Part shown: in pieces, positions 22,371 through 29,051 of the stretch | Numbering within the stretch: the stretch's first letter is position 1 | Layout: each line of letters opens with the position of its first letter | NCBI GenBank assembly: GCA_937901445.1 | Contig: CALDHY010000005.1 | Coordinates: 1 to 29,051 of the forward strand | Direction: 5' to 3' | DNA length: 29,051 nt | DNA from: an uncultured Selenomonadales bacterium | GTDB lineage: Bacteria > Bacillota > Negativicutes > Selenomonadales > Selenomonadaceae | The notes under the pieces: generated by a model | What the model was told of the DNA's origin: nothing | What the model saw: only the letters and a program-made list of their open reading frames with translations | Database searches by the model: none | Position numbers and translations under genes: made by a program

Positions 22371-22925
22371 TTGAAAACCAAAGAAGATTACATTGAAAAG
22401 GTACTTTACAGCGAGGAAGAAATTGCAGAGCGCGTTAAGGAAATCAGCGCAAAAATCAGCGAAGACTACAAAGATATTAAAAAGCCGCTTTTGACAGTTG
22501 GAATTTTGAACGGCGCAGTTATTTTTTATACTGACATTGTGCGCCGCCTTTCAATTCCCGTACATTTCGATTTTATGATTGCCTCCAGCTACGACGCAAA
22601 TACTCAATCGAGCGGTAAAGTAAACATTCTCAAAAATCTTGACAACGACCCTAAGGGCAGAGATATTTTGTTGGTTGAAGATATTATTGACAGCGGCACT
22701 ACAATGAATTACCTTGTAAACTATTTCAAGGAAAAAGGCGCGGCAAGCGTCAAAGTTTGCACGTTGTTAGATAAACCTTCACGCCGTAAAGTTGAAGTTA
22801 AAATCGACTATTGCGGCTTTGAAGTTCCGGATGAATTTATTGTAGGTTACGGCTTAGACTTTGCCCAACATTATCGCCAACTGCCGTATCTCGGAATTTT
22901 AAAGCGCAGTGTTTATTCTAAATGA
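22371..22925 (+). CDS. hpt: Hypoxanthine phosphoribosyltransferase
   Basis: 184 residues. The PRPP-binding motif VEDIIDSGTT (about 102-111) and the flanking YLVNYFKEKGAASVKVCTLL strand identify HPRT, which salvages hypoxanthine and guanine to IMP and GMP. The C-terminal FIVGYGLDFAQHYRQLPYLG is typical. I prefer TTG at 22371, because AAGGGA at 22356-22361 then sits nine bases ahead; the ATG at 22353 would put that site inside the gene and has no signal of its own. The gene is part of the tilS-hpt-ftsH series. Confidence 0.93.
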   Translation: MKTKEDYIEKVLYSEEEIAERVKEISAKISEDYKDIKKPLLTVGILNGAVIFYTDIVRRLSIPVHFDFMIASSYDANTQSSGKVNILKNLDNDPKGRDILLVEDIIDSGTTMNYLVNYFKEKGAASVKVCTLLDKPSRRKVEVKIDYCGFEVPDEFIVGYGLDFAQHYRQLPYLGILKRSVYSK

Positions 22926-22935
22926 GGTAATTTAA

Positions 22936-23499
22936 ATGCTGAAGAAAATTTTTTCTGTTGCATTAATGGCGGCGACGATTTTAATTTTTGCAACCGGTTC
23001 AACTTTTGCGGCGTCAAGCGTGGAAGTATCAAACGTTGCGGTAATAATGGAGCCGCCGCTTGAAAGTTTTGAAAAACCTGAAAAAGTTCAAGAATCCATT
23101 CAACAAACACTAAACAAAATTTTTAAGTACAACCAAAATTATAACGTCTTGTCAATCGAAGAAACGGCGGGCTACGTTCAAGTTTACCGTGAAGAAAATT
23201 TTTTTGACGCCGCCGCCCTTCTCAAAAAATCTGATCTTGAGCAAATTTGCAAACGTTTAGACTGTGATTTTATTGTTTATTTGAGAATTACCGGCGATAA
23301 TCCAAAAACTTTGAAAGAAAGTATTCTTGGGCAACCGGCAAAAGTTATAATCGATTTTCGCATTTGGTCGAACAGCGCGCAGGATTTTACCTATACAACC
23401 CGCGTAACCAAAACGGATGATTACAGTTTTGAAAAAAGTTTAAGCAAGGGCTTGCAGGTAATAGAAAAAGATGTCGGTAAAATTATAGCCGCTATGTAA
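22936..23499 (+). CDS. Secreted protein of unknown function inserted between hpt and ftsH
   Basis: 187 residues with a clear signal peptide (about 1-26, ending TFAA). The mature part starts with a strand (VEVSNVAVIMEPP) and has a helix (KVQESIQQTLNKIF), a stretch LDCDFIVYLRITGDNP, and strands to the end. The alternation and the 'CDFIVYLRI' strand recall small periplasmic domains of the CsgG/LpoB/TolB-N type, but I cannot assign a family. ATG follows TGAGG at short distance. Spacing of 10 and 27 nt to hpt and ftsH suggests cotranscription with both. Confidence 0.75.
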   Translation: MLKKIFSVALMAATILIFATGSTFAASSVEVSNVAVIMEPPLESFEKPEKVQESIQQTLNKIFKYNQNYNVLSIEETAGYVQVYREENFFDAAALLKKSDLEQICKRLDCDFIVYLRITGDNPKTLKESILGQPAKVIIDFRIWSNSAQDFTYTTRVTKTDDYSFEKSLSKGLQVIEKDVGKIIAAM

Positions 23500-23526
23500 G
23501 CTAAAATATAAAGGAGCGTTCATCTG

Positions 23527-25443
23527 TTGAATAGTTTTTTACGAAACGTCGGCTTTTATTTGTTGGTGATATTTGTTGCAATTACGGCATACGATTATTT
23601 TTCAATAAAACCGCAAGTTATTGAGGAAACCAGCTATTCTCAATTCTTACAGCGCGTGGAAAATGGCGATGTTGCAAAAGTTGTTTTAACTCAAAATTCT
23701 ATCAAAGCCACAAAGAAGGACGGCACAGAATTTACAACCATTGCGCCGGATTTTCCCATTGGCGATGAATCACTGATTGGCAAATTGGAAGCTAAGGGCG
23801 TCGAAATAACTGCACAAAATCCAAAAGAGCCGCCGTGGTGGATGACGCTCCTTTCTTCCTTCCTGCCAATTTTACTTTTGATAGGTTTTTGGTTCTTCAT
23901 AATGAATCAAACGCAGGGTTCCGGCAGTAAAGTTATGTCATTCGGCAAGAGCCGCGCCAAAATGTCAACCGGCGATAAAGTTAAAATTACTTTTAATGAC
24001 GTTGCGGGCGCGGACGAGGCTAAGGAAGAACTTCAGGAAGTTGTTGAATTTCTCAAACATCCAAAAAAATTTAATGATTTGGGCGCGCGTATACCAAAAG
24101 GCGTTTTGCTTTTCGGACCTCCCGGCACAGGTAAAACTTTGCTTGCCAAGGCGGTTGCAGGTGAAGCGGGCGTTGCATTTTTCTCAATCAGCGGCAGTGA
24201 TTTTGTTGAAATGTTTGTAGGCGTCGGCGCGTCCCGTGTTCGTGATTTATTCGCGCAGGCTAAGAAAAATTCTCCCTGCATAATTTTCATTGACGAAATT
24301 GACGCGGTAGGACGGCAACGCGGCGCAGGTTTTAGCGGCGGACACGATGAACGCGAACAAACTTTAAATCAGCTTTTAGTTGAAATGGACGGATTCGCAG
24401 CAAATGAAGGAATTATAATTATTGCTGCAACCAACCGCCCGGATATTCTTGACCACGCACTTTTAAGACCCGGCAGATTTGACAGGCAGATAGTAGTTGA
24501 CAAGCCGGACGTTACTGGGCGAATTGCAATTTTGAAAGTTCACTCGAAAGGCAAGCCTATTGGTAAAGATGTTGATTTAGACGTTTTGGCGCGGCGTACG
24601 CCCGGATTTACCGGCGCAGATTTGGCTAACCTTGTAAATGAGGCGGCACTTTTGGCGGCGCGCAGAAACAAGCACGAAATTAATATGATTGAAATGGAAG
24701 AATCCATTGAGCGCGTTATGGCGGGCCCCGAAAGAAAGTCTAAAGTTATGAGCGACGACGAAAAGAAATTAACCGCGTATCACGAAGGCGGGCATGCACT
24801 TGTAGGAATGATGCTTAAACACGCCGACCCCGTCCACAAAGTTACAATTATTCCACGCGGGCGCGCAGGCGGTTATACTTTAATGTTGCCAAAAGAAGAT
24901 AGAAGTTACGCCACGCGCTCCGAACTTTTGGACAGGCTGAAAGTTTCAATGGGCGGGCGCGTTGCTGAAGAAATTGTACTCAATGAAATTTCTACCGGCG
25001 CGTCTCAAGATATTCAACAGGCTAGTAAACTTGTCCGCGCAATGATTATGCAGTACGGTATGAGCGATACTTTGGGTCCCGTTGCTTACGGCAGTGATCA
25101 AGTTCAACAATATTTCGGGCAAAGTCAACGCAATTACTCTGAAGAAGTTGCAGGTGAAATTGATAAAGAAGTTCACAAATATCTTGAAGAGGCTTATGAC
25201 GCTTGCCGAATTATCATCAATGAACACCGCCACGAATTGGATTTAATCGCACAGGCTTTAATCGACAAGGAAACTTTGACTGCCGCCGAATTAAAGGCGA
25301 TAGTTTTTGGCGAACCGGAAGAAAATAAAAACGTTATTCAAATTATCGACGAAATGTCTAACGATTTTTTGAAATTGGCTAAAGAAAAAAGCAAGATTGA
25401 AACAAATTTTGAGCCGGAAAAACCTAATCCTACGCCTGTTTAA
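23527..25443 (+). CDS. ftsH: ATP-dependent zinc metalloprotease FtsH
   Basis: A 638-residue membrane AAA+ protease. Two membrane segments (about 7-25 and 106-125) flank an extracytoplasmic domain. Then come Walker A GPPGTGKT (197-204), Walker B IIFIDEID, the second region of homology ending RPGRFDRQI, and the zinc site HEGGH (419-423) with the third ligand Asp495 in [10 protein letters not shown]. It degrades misfolded membrane proteins and selected regulators. The start is TTG with AAGGAG upstream. It is the last gene of the conserved block. Confidence 0.96.
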   Translation: MNSFLRNVGFYLLVIFVAITAYDYFSIKPQVIEETSYSQFLQRVENGDVAKVVLTQNSIKATKKDGTEFTTIAPDFPIGDESLIGKLEAKGVEITAQNPKEPPWWMTLLSSFLPILLLIGFWFFIMNQTQGSGSKVMSFGKSRAKMSTGDKVKITFNDVAGADEAKEELQEVVEFLKHPKKFNDLGARIPKGVLLFGPPGTGKTLLAKAVAGEAGVAFFSISGSDFVEMFVGVGASRVRDLFAQAKKNSPCIIFIDEIDAVGRQRGAGFSGGHDEREQTLNQLLVEMDGFAANEGIIIIAATNRPDILDHALLRPGRFDRQIVVDKPDVTGRIAILKVHSKGKPIGKDVDLDVLARRTPGFTGADLANLVNEAALLAARRNKHEINMIEMEESIERVMAGPERKSKVMSDDEKKLTAYHEGGHALVGMMLKHADPVHKVTIIPRGRAGGYTLMLPKEDRSYATRSELLDRLKVSMGGRVAEEIVLNEISTGASQDIQQASKLVRAMIMQYGMSDTLGPVAYGSDQVQQYFGQSQRNYSEEVAGEIDKEVHKYLEEAYDACRIIINEHRHELDLIAQALIDKETLTAAELKAIVFGEPEENKNVIQIIDEMSNDFLKLAKEKSKIETNFEPEKPNPTPV

Positions 25444-25461
25444 ATTTTGGAGGGAAATTTT

Positions 25462-26229
25462 TTGAAAGTAGTAATTTTAGCCGGCGGCTTCGGTACAAGA
25501 ATCAGTGAAGAATCCCAAAAAATTCCTAAGCCGATGATTGAAATTGGTGGCTACCCGATTCTGTGGCACATTATGAAGGAATACGCATATTTCGGCTTCA
25601 AAGATTTTATAATTTGCGCCGGTTACAAACAACATATCATCAAAGAATATTTTGCAAATTACGTCCTGCACAACAGCGACGTAACTTTTGATTTTCAGGG
25701 GGAAATACGAATTAAAGTTCACAATAATTTTTCTGAAGATTGGAAGGTTACAGTTGTTGATACCGGCTACGCCACTTTGACAGGCGGCAGAATAAAAAAA
25801 ATTCAGCCGTATATTCACGACGAAAATTTTTTAATGACATACGGCGACGGCGTTTCTGACGTAAATATTAGCGAACTGATTAAATTTCACAATTCGCACG
25901 GCAAAATTTGCACGCTTACTGCAGTAAAGCCGAAAAGCCGTTTCGGTTATCTGGATTTTGACGGCGATAAAGTTTTGGATTTTCGAGAGAAAAGCAATGA
26001 AGACGTAGGCTACATTAACGGCGGCTATATGGTTTTAAACAAAAAAGTTTTCGATTATATCGAAGGCGATTTTATGTTTGAACAGGAACCAATGAAAAAG
26101 TTAGCGCAAGCGGGCGAAGTCGTGGCGTATCGTCATAACGGATTTTGGCAATGTATGGATACTCTGCGCGAAAAAAAGCAACTTGAAGAATACTGGAATA
26201 ACGGCGCGCCTTGGAAACTTTGGGATTAA
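25462..26229 (+). CDS. rfbF: Glucose-1-phosphate cytidylyltransferase
   Basis: 255 residues. The nucleotidyltransferase loop GGFGTR (8-13) and IPKPMIEIGGYPILWHIM match RfbF/DdhA, which makes CDP-glucose from CTP and glucose 1-phosphate, the start of CDP-3,6-dideoxyhexose and related sugars for surface polysaccharides. Metal-binding TYGDGVSDV and the late GFWQCMDTLREKKQLE are also typical. TTG at 25462 is chosen over TTG at 25447 because GGAGGG would otherwise be inside the gene. The CDP-glucose 4,6-dehydratase normally next to it is not here; a nucleotide-sugar dehydrogenase follows instead. Confidence 0.92.
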   Translation: MKVVILAGGFGTRISEESQKIPKPMIEIGGYPILWHIMKEYAYFGFKDFIICAGYKQHIIKEYFANYVLHNSDVTFDFQGEIRIKVHNNFSEDWKVTVVDTGYATLTGGRIKKIQPYIHDENFLMTYGDGVSDVNISELIKFHNSHGKICTLTAVKPKSRFGYLDFDGDKVLDFREKSNEDVGYINGGYMVLNKKVFDYIEGDFMFEQEPMKKLAQAGEVVAYRHNGFWQCMDTLREKKQLEEYWNNGAPWKLWD

Positions 26230-26244
26230 GGAGCGTAATTTTTT

Positions 26245-27486
26245 ATGATAACAGTTTTTGGTCTAGGTTTTGTCGGATTAACAACCGCGCTTGGATTTTC
26301 GCATTTGGGCTATAAAGTTTACGGCGTGGACGTTGACGCCGAACGCAAAAAAATTCTTCGCGCAGGTAAATTACCTTTTCTTGAACCGCAAATGGACGAA
26401 GTTTTAAAGGCTCATTTGAATAAAAATTTTTTCGTAACTGAAGATATAAAAGCTGCCGTTGCTGACAGCGAAATTATTTATTACTGCGTCGGCACGCCTT
26501 ACGGCAAGGACGGCAGCGCAGATTTAAAATATTTGTTTGCGGCGATTGATACGACGATTGACGCCGTGCAAGATGAAAATTTCCGCGTGCTTGTTACAAA
26601 GTCTACAATTCCGCCTTCGACAACTTCAGAAAAAATTATTCCCTACGTCAACAGTAAAACCGGCAATTCAAAAAATTTTGCAGTTGCGAATAATCCCGAA
26701 TTTCTGCGCGAGGGGCATTGTTGGGAAGATTTTATTGGAGCAGATAGAATTGTTATAGGCTGTGACGATGAACGCGGGCGCGAAAAACTTTCAAAACTTT
26801 ACGCGCCTATGAATATTCCTATAAAGTGCGTGACGCCTTCAACCGGCGAATTTATAAAATATCTGTCAAATACTTTGCTTGCAACTTTAATCAGCTATTC
26901 AAACGAAATGGCGCAGGTTGCAGACATAATCGGCGATATTGAAGTTGCGCAGGCGTTTAAAATTTTGCATATGGATAAACGCTGGAATAATTGCAATATG
27001 ACAAGTTATGTTTATCCCGGTTGCGGTTACGGCGGTTATTGCTTGCCGAAAGATACAAACGCAATGTTCGCACAAAGCAAGGCTAAAGGTTTTGAGCCGC
27101 AAATTTTAAAAAATGTCATTGAAACAAATAACAATCGCCCTGCAACTATCGCACGTCAAATTATAAAAAATCTTGATAAGAATTCGACTGTTGGAATTTT
27201 GGGCTTGAGTTTCAAGCCGCTTTCAGATGACGTTAGAGACACTCCGGCGGCGCGTATCATTCAAGAAATTTTGGCGGCAGGTTACAAAAATATTGTTGCT
27301 TACGATCCGGCGGCTAATGAAGAATTTGCTAAACGTTATCCCGCCTTGAAAATTAAAATTTTAAATTCCGTGCAGGAAGTTTACAACGCGGCTGACGTTA
27401 TCGCCATTGTTACGGCGTGGCAAGAATTTAAAAAAGTTCCGGAACTTGGAAACAAGCCGGTTTTCGATTGCAGATATATGCTTTAA
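26245..27486 (+). CDS. UDP-glucose 6-dehydrogenase family protein
   Basis: A 413-residue nucleotide-sugar dehydrogenase. The NAD loop GLGFVGL (5-11), NNPEFLREG, the central helix, and the active-site loop GYGGYCLPKDT with catalytic Cys266 are present, as is the late SFKPLSDDVRDTPA. The GGYCLPKDT form is that of Ugd-type UDP-glucose dehydrogenases, making UDP-glucuronate in two oxidations. The family alone does not fix the substrate. The ATG follows AAGGAG, 15 nt behind rfbF, so the two sugar genes are probably coexpressed. Confidence 0.88.
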   Translation: MITVFGLGFVGLTTALGFSHLGYKVYGVDVDAERKKILRAGKLPFLEPQMDEVLKAHLNKNFFVTEDIKAAVADSEIIYYCVGTPYGKDGSADLKYLFAAIDTTIDAVQDENFRVLVTKSTIPPSTTSEKIIPYVNSKTGNSKNFAVANNPEFLREGHCWEDFIGADRIVIGCDDERGREKLSKLYAPMNIPIKCVTPSTGEFIKYLSNTLLATLISYSNEMAQVADIIGDIEVAQAFKILHMDKRWNNCNMTSYVYPGCGYGGYCLPKDTNAMFAQSKAKGFEPQILKNVIETNNNRPATIARQIIKNLDKNSTVGILGLSFKPLSDDVRDTPAARIIQEILAAGYKNIVAYDPAANEEFAKRYPALKIKILNSVQEVYNAADVIAIVTAWQEFKKVPELGNKPVFDCRYML

Positions 27487-27504
27487 ATTTTTTGGGAGGT
27501 TTTT

Positions 27505-28500
27505 ATGAGCGAAATTGTTTTACACTACACTCGCGCAGGTCACGTTGAAAATATTCATCGCGGCGATATTGCGGCGGTAAATTGCGCGGGCGAAATTACT
27601 TTTTCTGTAGGCAATGCAAAGTTACCAATGTTTTGGCGCAGTGCCGCCAAGCCTTTTCAAGCGTTGCCTTTCGTCAAAAACGGCGGCTTGGAAAAATACA
27701 ATATCACGGACGAAGAATTGGCGGTTTTGGTTTCAAGTCACAGCGGCGAAGAAAACCACGTTGCACTTGTACGGGAAATTTTAAAAAAGCTCGGGCTTGA
27801 TGAATCCGTTTTAGATTGCGGCGTTGTCCGTCCAATGAGCGGCAAAGTTTTTAAAGATTTAATTGTTAAGGGCGAAAAAGTTTTACCAGTGCACAATCCT
27901 TGCTCCGGCAAACATTCACAGATTATCGCGCTTGCAATGATGCTCGGCGTGCCTTTTGAAGGTTACACCAAGCCGGAACACGAGGCGCAAAAATTAATTT
28001 TCAAACACGTTGCAATGGCGGCGAAAGTTCCTGAAGATAAACTTGAAATTGGAATTGACGGTTGCGGCGTGCCGGTTTTCTATTTGCCGCTTTACAATAT
28101 GGCGTTGGCTTATGCAAGACTTTCAACCCCTGCGCGCGGCGATTGGGGCGAATATGAAACTTCAGCTGCAAAAATTCGTGACGCTATGAGCAAATACCCG
28201 CAAGTTATTTCAGGAACGGGCAGAATTGATGCCGTTGTTTCAGAAATTACCGGCGGCAGAGTCATTGCGAAAATCGGCGCGGACGCGGTTTATTGTCTTG
28301 CAATTAAAGATGAGAATTTGGGAATTGCTTTTAAAATTGAAGACGGCAGCTACTCCGCGATTAATCCAATGGTTATAGCCGTTTTGAAAAAGTTGGACTT
28401 GCTGACAAAAGACGAGGCGGCGGCTCTTGAAGAAAAATTCCCGCCCGTTTTGAAAAATCATCGCGGCGAAATTATCGGTACGATTGAGGCTGTATTTTGA
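27505..28500 (+). CDS. Asparaginase II family protein
   Basis: 331 residues of the asparaginase II type known from Rhizobium etli (Pfam Asparaginase_II), unrelated in sequence to the E. coli AnsB type. Landmarks are RSAAKPFQALPF, SSHSGE (77-82), NPCSGKHSQ near 131-139 and IDGCGVPVF. Cysteines in the last two motifs are characteristic. It should hydrolyse asparagine to aspartate and ammonia in the cytoplasm, as there is no signal peptide. The ATG follows GGGAGG, 18 nt behind the sugar dehydrogenase, so it may be read from the same transcript. No terminator hairpin is evident after it. Confidence 0.88.
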   Translation: MSEIVLHYTRAGHVENIHRGDIAAVNCAGEITFSVGNAKLPMFWRSAAKPFQALPFVKNGGLEKYNITDEELAVLVSSHSGEENHVALVREILKKLGLDESVLDCGVVRPMSGKVFKDLIVKGEKVLPVHNPCSGKHSQIIALAMMLGVPFEGYTKPEHEAQKLIFKHVAMAAKVPEDKLEIGIDGCGVPVFYLPLYNMALAYARLSTPARGDWGEYETSAAKIRDAMSKYPQVISGTGRIDAVVSEITGGRVIAKIGADAVYCLAIKDENLGIAFKIEDGSYSAINPMVIAVLKKLDLLTKDEAAALEEKFPPVLKNHRGEIIGTIEAVF

Positions 28501-28604
28501 AAAAATTTTTAAAAGTTTTATTTCCGCCCTTGCAATGTATGTATCGGAGGCTTTTTTAAAAACTTAACCCCTTTTTGAAAAAATTTTTTCGAGAGAGGAA
28601 TGAT

Positions 28605-29000
28605 TTATCGAAAATCTGACAGCTTCTTGACGAGGAGATTTTTTACCTTTTCCCAATGCCGCCTGAAAGTGCAGTAGTTCATCCCCATTAGGGCAGCAGC
28701 TTTCCGCTCGGAATGCCGGGACAGCAATTTGCAAATGCGCCGCCCCTCCGGGTCAAGTGCATCCAACTCCTTCCACAAGGCGTCCAACAAAGCACGGTCG
28801 GCGGCGATTTCCTCCGGGGCCAGTGAATCATCCGAAATGGTATCGACAACCGCAAGGGATTCTTCCGGTTTTATCACATTTTTTTCTTTCGCGCCTTTCT
28901 TTACAATAGCCTCCAGATCCACCTTTTTGTTTGCCAATAGATTTGCCAGAAAACGAACAAACAGATATCTCACGCTTCCATCCTGATAGCGCGATGTCAC
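28605..29000 (-). CDS. Sigma-70-region-4-like protein, 5' end cut by the contig edge
   Basis: 131 residues from GTG at 29000. Much of the protein is helical (VRYLFVRFLANLLANKK; LLDALWKELDALDPEGRRI), and it ends with a helix-turn-helix like sigma region 4 (SERKAAALMGMNYCTFRRH). Such sigma-like proteins are common on integrative elements of gut Clostridia; their roles are poorly known. The frame stays open upstream to 29020, and its first in-frame stop uses the boundary with adapter sequence, so the real N-terminus is probably off the contig. Codon choice and composition look unlike the neighbouring genes, which suggests an integrated element or a chimeric join. Confidence 0.65.
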   Translation of the reverse strand: MTSRYQDGSVRYLFVRFLANLLANKKVDLEAIVKKGAKEKNVIKPEESLAVVDTISDDSLAPEEIAADRALLDALWKELDALDPEGRRICKLLSRHSERKAAALMGMNYCTFRRHWEKVKNLLVKKLSDFR

Positions 29001-29022
29001 TTTCGACTGTACCGGTATCTAA

Positions 29023-29051
29023 ATCGGAAGAGCACACGTCTGAACTCCAGT
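29023..29051. other. Illumina TruSeq adapter sequence
   Basis: The last 29 bases begin ATCGGAAGAGCACACG and continue as the standard TruSeq read-1 adapter to the end of the contig. They are of technical origin and should be removed; open frames that start in them are artefacts. Confidence 0.97.

Noticed and set aside
28501..28604. Terminator after the asparaginase gene
   Set aside because: The stretch is rich in A and T runs, but I could find no stable stem followed by a T run.
28828..29037. Minus-strand frame starting with MCSSDL
   Set aside because: Its start lies in adapter sequence and it overlaps the sigma-like gene in another frame.

Overview
The window looks like a contig from a Negativicutes-type firmicute (Selenomonadales/Acidaminococcales-like), probably assembled from gut or rumen short reads. 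The taxonomic clues are a propionate module (CoA transferase, methylmalonyl-CoA epimerase, sodium-pump methylmalonyl-CoA decarboxylase subunits), a firmicute-style divIC-yabR-tilS-hpt-ftsH block, and moderately AT-rich DNA with frequent TTG starts. This placement is inference from gene content. Both contig ends are suspect. The left end appears to be the right end of an IS200/IS605 (TnpB/omegaRNA) element. The right end finishes in Illumina adapter sequence and carries a foreign-looking sigma-like gene.

Layout. Positions 1-136: mobile-element end and a terminator. 137-2122 (minus): LtaS-like sulfatase, divergent from 2254-8238 (plus): YitT, metallo-beta-lactamase-fold hydrolase, greA, lysS, serA, comEA. 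8240-8655 has no protein gene, but holds a good promoter, two copies of a 33-bp repeat and a terminator, and may encode a structured RNA of about 300 nt. 8656-14342 (minus): EamA transporter, a divergent ftsZ, tcdA, gpsA-like, carD and a flavodiiron protein, all colinear. 14483-19889 (plus): propionate unit with CoA transferase, a secreted C-type-lectin-like protein, an Frm2-type nitroreductase, mce, mmdA, a tiny mmdE and mmdC, closed by a strong terminator; mmdB and mmdD are absent. 20076-25443 (plus): duplicated zinc-ribbon protein, FtsB/DivIC, S1 protein, short tilS, hpt, a secreted unknown and ftsH. 25462-28500 (plus): CDP-glucose and UDP-glucose sugar genes and an asparaginase II.

The most unusual signal is a family of modular intercistronic elements. 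In front of greA, serA, mmdA and mmdE, an upstream stop codon runs into an array of 7-nt (once 8-nt) units that folds back on an inverted array. This is followed at once by a second hairpin holding the Shine-Dalgarno. The stem of that hairpin changes sequence between loci but stays fully paired, while its 11-nt loop is always GACYGAARGGA. Because 7 and 8 are not multiples of 3, the TAA/TAG in each unit puts stops in every reading frame. Partial copies lie at five further places, including the minus-strand operon.
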